64,000 bases of DNA from Aspidiotus rigidus (taxonomy: Eukaryota; Arthropoda; Insecta; Hemiptera; Diaspididae). This document shows, piece by piece, positions 56,131 through 64,000 of the stretch. Under the pieces are notes generated by a model that ran no database searches, was not told the origin of the DNA, and saw only the letters and a program-made list of their open reading frames with translations. How positions within the stretch are numbered: the first letter of the stretch is position 1; each line of letters opens with the position of its first letter. Position numbers and translations under genes: made by a program. The DNA lies in assembly GCA_035079385.1 (NCBI GenBank), contig JAVHKY010000034.1, forward strand, positions 5,580,001-5,644,000, written 5' to 3'.

Positions 56131-58850
56131 TGAAAGCATATCCTTACATATAGCTCTGAAGTCCGGTTCTGTGACGTCACAATTTGATCACGTGCCTCAT
56201 AAAACAGGTTCCCTGCTGCCACCCATCGTTTAAATTCATTTTCATCTCTCTCTTTCCATTGCAGAAGTAGGTACCTAATTTGACGACTATCTATCTCAAC
56301 ATATTACGCTTTCTTTTCTGAAGAATGACAACTTCTTCAACAACGACGAGCGTCCCAAAGCTGGTCGTCAGCTCTTGGATGCTGAGCTTCGCGACTAAAA
56401 AACCAGGCTGTATACATATTATATTGATGCACAGTTACTGTTTGTTTGTACGCAGAAAACTCGTTACTCGGATTAATAATCTCGGTAGTTTTCATTAAAT
56501 TAATTTCCGTTGCATTTTACGTACGCTATAGCGACGAGTAGTTGTAAAATGTTTATTCCACTTTTCCCTTTCATTTTATAATGTACTTATGATGAAATAA
56601 CAATGTTTACATTAAATACTTTCGTTACCAAAGTATTTTCTTACATGCTTTAAAGGTACGCGAAGACTTTGAAGCATATTTGCGTGAGCTTGCGAGAATT
56701 ACTTTTCCAACCTTTTCTACTAAACCGTGTAGTAAATGCAGGTTTTACAAAGGCTTTGAGTAATTTAGGCGCGTTGAAACAAAGCGCATTTGATGCGAGG
56801 CAGAACGAGTTGCAAGTTTTCAGAGTATGTCGTATAGAACGATGCTCGAGATTCATCTATTACCCAGGGTTAAGTGCTTTTTAATGAAATAAAAAGAAGC
56901 CTTTACACTTACTTTGTTATTATCTTTTTTTTCTTTTTTTTTTCAGAGGACTACTATATACGAAGCTTTGATGACATAAGTTATATTGCCATTTATTTAA
57001 GTGTCATCAAGTTATGCTTATCTGATTAAGGTCAAGCAGTGCATGGTGATACAGAATTTTTTTCTATCTCGTTCGAGACAAAACAGGAGAAAAATCTGGA
57101 AGAGGCGTACCGATACAATTTACGAATGGTAATAATTGCTTCGACCTTGCGCAAAATTCGTATAAAGAGATTTTTTTCTTCTTCTATCAACGAGTACGAA
57201 CAAGTTGTACGTGTGCTTCGAGAATCCTCAAATTTCAGAACTTCGCATTTTACACGTACGAGTATTTTCTCCTAGCCTGTAATTTGCTCGAAATCTTCGC
57301 TCGGTTTCTCGACAATGCAATATCAGATCTGTGCATGTGTTTGAAGTTGTTTGGGCGTGTCCTGATGAGGTGATGATGTACGAGCCATAAGTTTCGAATT
57401 TCTACCGCGTGAATTACGTAGATACTGCGGTGTCTTTCGCTTCATTCTCTTCGATTGAACTTCTACCCTGACATTTTTTACGTGGCTATATTACATCGTA
57501 CACGTACTTAATTGAGAACATCAACCGCATAGGCCGAGTCGGGTTAATTTTGGATGAGCTGCCGCCGTTGATGACAATAATATATGTCATCTGTGATGAA
57601 TAGGAAGGTTATACGATGTTACTTTTGAACGAGCGCGCGTAAGGAAAGGTTCATTACTCCATAGTACATCGATGAGCATTATGTAACAGATTTTTCTTCA
57701 TCCTTCGACATGCTCTACCTCCGAATTCCCTCAAATTGTTGAACGCGGCATGTCACGGTCAATAGCTGGACTCAGTTCGCACTCAGGTTCGTTGAGTCAG
57801 GTTAGGTACCTGTACATACAATCAATCTCGAAATATCATTTTCGAAACTTCGCCATCGTTGCGAGTCGAGCCTTCAAGCGTGACTTTTTGTATGCACTTA
57901 AAATACTCTACGATGGCTGAATTGAAGATGTTCGTTTTGCTCTAGAGAAGATGGTGTTGTCGTAACTGTTTATCTTTACGCGTTTTCGAAGCGAGATTCT
58001 TGTTTTTCCAGTCAAAATATAGGAATATGTCAGAAAACTTGATAGCGCGTCAGCGGAGGAGAAAGATTTTGAACTTCTCGTGCATATTATGCGGAGACTA
58101 ATTCGTGAACGACGACGACGAAGCTTTTAGAATTATGAAACGAAAGTAGAATTTGCCTAGCGACAGAAAGCGCTTGATGAAAACGTTAGTTTAGAGTGGT
58201 AAGAAAGTACGTTAAACTTTATTTAATTTTCGTTCGTCGAGAGATCGCGGAAGGAAGATTGAATTTTTAAGGTGTTTCATTCTTCGTGTTTGTTTTGCGA
58301 CGATTCTCGAATTTCCTTAAAGACAAACTCGTACGATGTATCAAAAAGGTGCCTGAGAAAACAATGAGAAGAAAAATTGATAGTTCTCGAGAAATCTTCC
58401 ACTCCTTGATATTTTAATCCGCTACAATATATCGTTCTTATATGATTTTGTCTTATCTACGTTTTCTGTTGAAGTTTTATGGGTGTGTACTCGAGATTTG
58501 TACTCAATCCTCGTTAAGAATTTTTTATCAATGTAAACGCCGCGGATACCCTCCCGCTTCCCTCCAAAAAAGGGGGAACATTCAAGAAAAACCAGGTTAG
58601 GTATTTACGTGCTGAAAAATATGAGTTTCGAAATTCCAAGTTTCTATATCCAAAATTCTTTCCTCGGTCCATTCTCGGGGGCCAAAAATCGACTTTCGTT
58701 TCCTTGGATGTTCAACGGGCCATTTATTGGGCAGAAAGATCATTCGATTTGATCGTGGTTAATTTCAAAATTGAAGAATGTGGTCGAGTTTTTCCACGGT
58801 GCGATTCGAAATTTCATGAATTCGTGATACAGGTTAGCTTGCTGCAACCT
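56131..58850. other. egh: Intron sequence, no gene seen
   Basis: About 2.7 kb of unique-looking sequence. Parts (57640-58140) are relatively CpG-rich. No domain-like coding frames. Intronic regulatory sequence is possible but not shown. Confidence 0.4.
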
Positions 58851-58859
58851 CTGCTTTTG

Positions 58860-59440
58860 AGTCGAGTTGTTCCCGAATGATTTTGCTATTTTTTCTTATG
58901 GGCCATTCAGCCATTTCCCTCTCCCCTTGCTCTTCGGTGAAAACGTTTGCTCTGATGACGTCACATCCTTCGCCTTCTCAAGGTCAGCTATCTCCTACCT
59001 CTACTCCCCAGTCAATATTTTTCAAAAATCTCTCGATGACGTTACGACCACCCACCGCTTTGGAGGTAAGGTTTCCAGACAGACGAATGAATACAGGAAT
59101 CTCTGAGGATGTGCCCTCAACAAAACTGATCGTGGGCCTCCTTTTAAAAAAATCTTCATCACTAGTCGATACTGGAAGCGAGACCCTTACTGAAAATCTG
59201 GATACCCGTCTCGACAGTTCCTCATTTTGTTGATTTGCAATCGAAGTCGACGTTTATCCTGTGAAGAACGAACTCTACTTTGTTGGGTGGAACCCACCTC
59301 TCCATTATTGTCTTCGCTTTCTCCAGCAGCAAGAATATCCATAACGTCTACAACGACCGGAGCAGTTTCCGCCTTGTTCATTAATCTGGAGCCTATAGCA
59401 GGTCGTGTTCCCGAGTAGTCACTATGCAATCAAGATTGAT
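58860..59440 (-). pseudogene. Coding-like antisense stretch, product not recognised
   Basis: On the minus strand a frame at 59429-59187 reads SRLMNKAETAPVVVDVMDIL and continues, after a frame change, as NEELSRRVSRFSVRVSLPVS and NLTSKAVGGRNVIERFLKNI down to about 58870. Stops interrupt the join. The charged, coiled-coil-like character would fit a transposon gag or accessory protein, but no motif decides this. Confidence 0.3.
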
Positions 59441-62000
59441 GGTGTGACTTCAGGTCCAGATCACTGAGCTCACTGGCGGAGGAAGATTACGCCTTGTGTT
59501 TCCTGTTCTTCCACCATATTCAGGTCACCCCTTCACTAATATTTAGATCTGTTAGTATTTCGTTTACTGATATATACCTAATCTATGAAACACCCTAGGC
59601 CATGAATTCTCGGAAGGAAAAATTTTTCGAGCTAGGGAAGAACAATTATTTTTTCCTACTTCTTGCCCCAATAAGTTGAAAAAGCATACCATAATTTCTT
59701 CGCATCATTCTTCGATCCCTTCACATTGAGTTTGTGATAAAAAATGTTTATTCTTGTGAGGATCACATCACCGTTTGTTTACGATCTCACTCCTTCTCGA
59801 TTGGGAACTGACTGCATTCTCAGACGTCTTTACGACGCACTTTTCTGAAGAATGTTTGTCTCTCCATGATTCTCAATCTTATTGTCCCTCGTGGGTCGCC
59901 TTTTCCCCATCAACATCCATAATTTCGAAAAGTTGACCTTCATTACTAAAAAATTGTCGAGGTCGGCCAAAACGCCATCTCGGCGTTCAGTTCAGTTCCG
60001 AAATAAGTTAGGAGACCTCTCGAACATCATCGAATTCACAACAGGTTGAAGCTATTTGAAAATCGAGTCAAAAGGTCCAATCAACGAGAGGGAACAATTC
60101 GTACTCGAAAAACCTTGCAGCGAAGAGAGAGAATTATTATAGTCGAGTAATTTATTAGTTGATCTATATACGGTACCTATTATGGTTTATGAGGCTGCAC
60201 AATGCAATGTGGGCCGTTTCGCTACATTACATTGCATTACTTTTATCACTATCAATATACACGCGAGTTATATTTTCTATATTTATCGAGTCAGGATGCG
60301 CACCTCAATACGACATATCAATCAATTCGTCATTCAGTTTCTATTTAGCGTCTCTCACTCTGGGGTAACGTATTTCAACTTTCGACGTTTTACATTATTT
60401 TGATTCCTATCTGTTCATGAAGCGAAGGAAGATATTAGAAATACTTACAGGTGATTATAATATTTATACTCTGTAATGTGGCGTGATCGAGAGAAATTTT
60501 CTGAACCTCGTCTTCTGGTCAAAGAGAATTTGCGCGTGCCAGTATCCTTCTTCCATCGAATTTATGCACGGTATAAGTTTTGAGGATCAAACTCATTCGA
60601 ACAGATTGTTCATTAGTTATTAATCTTAACATTAGGAGTATTTTTGAGGAACTATTGACTGTTTTTCTCTTTTTAGGGTCGGCCCGCGTCGCGAAGTCCG
60701 GCACTATTGTTATTATGTACTCTTTCGTCTCGGTTCAGTCGCTGACGTCATTGTTGAGTGTTGTGTAATCTCGCGTCTTTGCGTGTTATCGTTATCTGAT
60801 ATATTTGTGTTATTGTCGTTGTGTGTTTACATCTTCGACCATCAGTGAAATCCATTTGCCTCATGATACTGGCTCGAAAACAAGAGAAATGATTAGCCGA
60901 CCCTCCTTACTCCTTGCGCAGCAGGATACGTGTTCATGTGCTGACGAAATTTCATCCATTCTTTCTTCAATTTAAAACCGCCAACGAGTAATTTTCCATT
61001 TTTACTGTCCGCCTCCTCTATTTTCTAAATTTTTGGTCGCATTTTTGACAAAAAGACCTGAAAATATATATTAAAAAAAAAAGATCGAAATATGTGTGCC
61101 TCCAGAGTTCACCAATTTATTAACCTTAAATATGTAGATGATGAATAATGGGATTCATGCTGCACGTGCCGATTATGTAAATGCTCTATAAAAGCTTTCA
61201 TTCAGGCAGGACATCGTTTTTCGAAAGCGCTTGCGTAGGATATCAGTGGGGATTTGAGAAAATTTCGACCTTTGAGCAATACATGTCAAAATAATCGAAA
61301 GAATTTTAGCTTATGTACAATTTCCCGTGAAACTGGTTTCTGGCACTCGTCGTTTAACCTGGTCGAGAAAGACTGTAACATTACTATGCAGGGAATATTG
61401 AAAATAATCTCTTATCACGGACCTGTCCTAAAGGTCCAAGTGTGGGAGACAAGATAAAGTACACAACCAACTGCCCAAAAACTCAGTTGTTGCCTCGTTC
61501 GACAGACCATAAAGAGCCTTTCTTTTTTAGCGAAGTCAAAAATGGAGTGAATTTCTCTGGAAGTGGCATGATAGCGCATGAAAATGTTATGATTTTTGGC
61601 TTCTATACTTATAATTTGCGTCCATTGTGAGAAAATTTGCAATCCTCCAGAAACAAGAGGGAATAATTGAAACTTTTAAGAGCAATAATCAAACATCGGT
61701 CTTTGCGAGAGTCTACTGAAAATCGCTCTACAAAATCATGAGACGAAAATGACGTCACGAGTGATCTTGACCTTCTGTAGAGACTTGGAGATACGACCTT
61801 TGCCACTTTTGACCCATATCCTTAGCCTTCATTATACTAAGACTAACACACAGTATCCCGAACTTCATGATGTCATCAGTGACCTTGATCTATTTTAGGG
61901 ACTTGGAAAAGTTTTAAGTTTTCGAGCTAGCAGGGGATTCGGAATATTTTCTACCGTCGAGCTCTACATGTACGGTAGAAGAATAGGCTATACTAGGCTA
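59441..62000. other. egh: Intron sequence, no gene seen
   Basis: No coding domain. The stretch near 61880-61930 (gggacttggaaaagttttaagttttcgagct) is another inverted member of the dispersed 50-bp repeat. A hairpin tctaccgt...acggtaga lies at 61950-61981. Confidence 0.4.
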
Positions 62001-62009
62001 TATTCATAC

Positions 62010-62600
62010 ACTTATGTTAGGGTGAGAGGAGATGGTGCAGAATAGGAAGAAGACGAAGACAGGAACATGACCATACTACCTACCACGTTGATCAAAGTTC
62101 TTGCTTGATTAACATCTTTTCCCACGAGCCGATGTATGATGCTGCAGTAGTAGAGGACCGGTCTCAGTACATGTAGTTGGAAAGCAGTGGCCTGCATGGT
62201 GCAGTATCAAACACAAACAACTTTCAGATTTGGAAATACGACTACTCATAATTTCTGTCTTGACGTCCGTCCTGATACTTGAACTGTGTGGACCTGCAGT
62301 GCGAGTCCCAAGATCATTAAGTTGTGTTGGTAATTGGGATTTGCATGGGAGAGGGTTAGCGCTGAGTATCACGGTGGAACAGACACGAACGTCCCGACCA
62401 CACTGCACCTGTCCATGAAGCTGTAGATGACTGTGGAAGGTGGAGTACTCCTCTTGTAACCTACTGTCAGAAAGTACAGCCAATACTACAACCAAAGTAT
62501 CTCTGAAAGGCGTGCCAATAGTACCAAAAAACGTACCAACGCCGCACTGAGATGTATTGAAGGATCCTGTTGGAAAAATGACCCTCTTCATCGTTGAAAA
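62010..62600 (-). other. Long antisense open frame without recognisable domain
   Basis: A 160-codon frame (62591-62109) overlaps a 61-codon frame (62197-62012) that reads TMQATAFQLHVLRPVLYYCS in a different phase. Composition is balanced and the length is above chance for this AT content, which suggests former coding sequence, perhaps of a mobile element. No motif recognised. Not confidently a gene. Confidence 0.25.
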
Positions 62601-62679
62601 AATAGCATAAATGGGTCGTCTGGTTGAACAAACCTCCGGAGCATCAATGGGAATGCGGGAAATGGTTATAAGTTGGTGT

Positions 62680-62880
62680 CTTCAGACGACAACGACAACA
62701 GCCATCTCCCATTCTTGACTCATTCTTCCTCTGACGAGAAAAAAAGAAAGAAGAGGAAGGAGACCGCTCGCTCCGCAGAATGATTGATAGATTTATTGAA
62801 AGTCAAAATGCTTGTGAGAATCGATTTGATATGCTCAAAAATCGATTTATGGCGCTCCTCCGTGGTATACTAGATAAAAA
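62680..62880 (+). pseudogene. Coding-like tail: basic/coiled segment, possibly transposon Myb/SANT-type protein
   Basis: The plus strand reads KKRKKRKETARSLRRMIDRF and IESQNACENRFDMLKNRFMA, ending LLRGILDKKYS and a stop at about 62888. A basic stretch followed by a helical tail with E-NRF-LK resembles the C-terminus of Harbinger-type Myb/SANT accessory proteins. This rests on general character only. No upstream domain was found. Confidence 0.25.
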
Positions 62881-62889
62881 ATACTCTTG

Positions 62890-64000
62890 ATTTAATGTTT
62901 TTCCCAAAAGGGAATTTCCCTTTAGAAATTGCCCTTGAGTAGGAAAATGTCCGCATACGTGAGAGGTTGCACTGTTTTCAACGGCAGGCATGAAGGACGG
63001 CCCGAAAAAGTATGAATTCCTTTTTCCAACTTTGATAGACACCTTGGTCCTGGAAAACGAAGTTTCTATCGTTATGTATCTCCTAAATTTCATTGACATC
63101 TTTGTTTGTGTTGGCATTATTTACTCTTCTGTAGAAACTTCTGTATTTCATCAACATATTCCATACGACCCGCTGGCTGTTAATGCGGATATTTTGGTTC
63201 AACCTACTATTGTATACATGAGTCCACTCTATCTGAGAGCTCTTTGTGGATAAGATTGGGTTTCAATAGCTCTTGTAATAGGTGAAACAGTCTTTCTAGC
63301 CATTAAGGAGAGAAACATGTTCCTGTTAGAGAACGAATTTAGACATAATGATCAACCTGTGATAAAAGCGTGCTTGTGTTACTTATAGTTTCTAAGATTT
63401 TTTTAATGGCGAATCGGTAAAGAGTGCTATAAATCTCTTTATGATCATTTGACATTCAATATTCACTAAAACTATAATGTCGTTTTATTATTTGATCGTA
63501 CACCGAACGTTGATCAGAGTCTTGTAGAAGGTCAGAAGTCGTGAAACATTGTTAGTGCTCTCGAATGAGGTTCAAACAGACTCTCTCTTTATCCTGTTGA
63601 TCTTCTTTCCCGAAGGGACAAGTATATCTCATTGAAATGCTGCAGTGGAAATTCCCCGTGGTACAAAATTGGATGTGATGAGTAGACTGCTTACTTTTGG
63701 GATGGTTAGATGTGACAATAATGTGTCAACTAATGTAACCGATCAGAGTAAGGGAGAGGTTTAGCTTTCACTTGCGACGCCAATTTTCCTTCGTGTCGCC
63801 GTTGTCTCTGAATCTTGTCGCGTTTCATTGCGAAAAATTCATATCACGAGAACTCCCTTTTTCAAATCCGACCTTGAGTACGTATCTCGAATGATTTTAT
63901 TTCGTTCTTCCTCTGTTGTCGTAAACGTTTTGTGCATATCAGCCGGCAAATATTCGAAATATAACGGTAAGTGCATCTCCTTTTTCGAAAACTTTGCACT
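62890..64000. other. egh: End of window, intron sequence without recognised exon
   Basis: Frames on both strands at 62803-63253 overlap and lack domains. No further egghead exon was found up to the window end. Confidence 0.4.

Noticed and set aside
62109..62591. 160-codon antisense frame as a confident gene
   Set aside because: No domain, no splice context, and overlapping frames in another phase. Listed only as an unassigned open frame.

Overview
This is a piece of an AT-rich animal nuclear genome, almost certainly an arthropod and most likely an insect. The evidence is two intron-containing host genes with GT-AG splice sites: a KLHL2/3-type BTB-BACK-kelch gene, and egghead (egh), the arthropod glycolipid mannosyltransferase. 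Both sit in a large excess of decayed retrotransposons, MITEs and fold-back elements. The repeat style would suit a sap-sucking hemipteran, but that is a guess. No bacterial, plasmid, CRISPR or operon structure is present.

Layout. Positions 1-39 kb contain no intact host gene that I can recognise. They hold: an unassigned broken coding stretch (1-530); about nine fragments of non-LTR retrotransposons with reverse transcriptase, RNase H or Cys-His tail remnants (1.4-2.0, 9.1-9.9, 12.7-13.2, 16.1-17.5, 18.6-19.4, 20.85-21.6, 22.6-23.3, 27.6-28.1 minus, 34.4-35.3 kb); a FLYWCH/MULE transposase pseudogene (5.6-7.2 kb, minus) abutting a Penelope-like GIY-YIG fragment (5.4-5.6 kb, minus); several MITEs; a 159-bp tandem array rich in TGACGTCA (17.7-18.4 kb); and a complex of inverted, (A)n-CATG-(T)n repeats (35.3-37.1 kb).

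39.8-43.0 kb, minus strand: an 11-exon KLHL2/3 gene, reconstructed exon by exon. The phases all close and give 612 residues. One intron is largely filled by two fold-back elements. 43-47.9 kb is the intergenic side, with a hairpin MITE, an internally deleted Penelope-like element bounded by inverted copies of its own 3' end, a 557-bp fold-back element directly abutting it, and a three-copy tandem repeat.

47.9-64 kb, plus strand: the 5' part of egh. A probable 5' UTR exon is followed by one 274-codon exon covering two membrane segments and the start of the family-2 glycosyltransferase domain. The remaining coding exons were not found, so the intron beginning at 49647 appears to run past the window end (over 14 kb). 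It contains decayed repeats, including a tandemly repeated, formerly coding unit at 52.2-52.9 kb.

The two host genes are arranged head to head about 5 kb apart. One is predicted to be a cytoplasmic CUL3 ubiquitin-ligase adaptor, the other an ER/Golgi glycosyltransferase. Nothing in the sequence ties their functions together. I found no convincing new molecular system. The most unusual items are the structured repeats listed in the findings.
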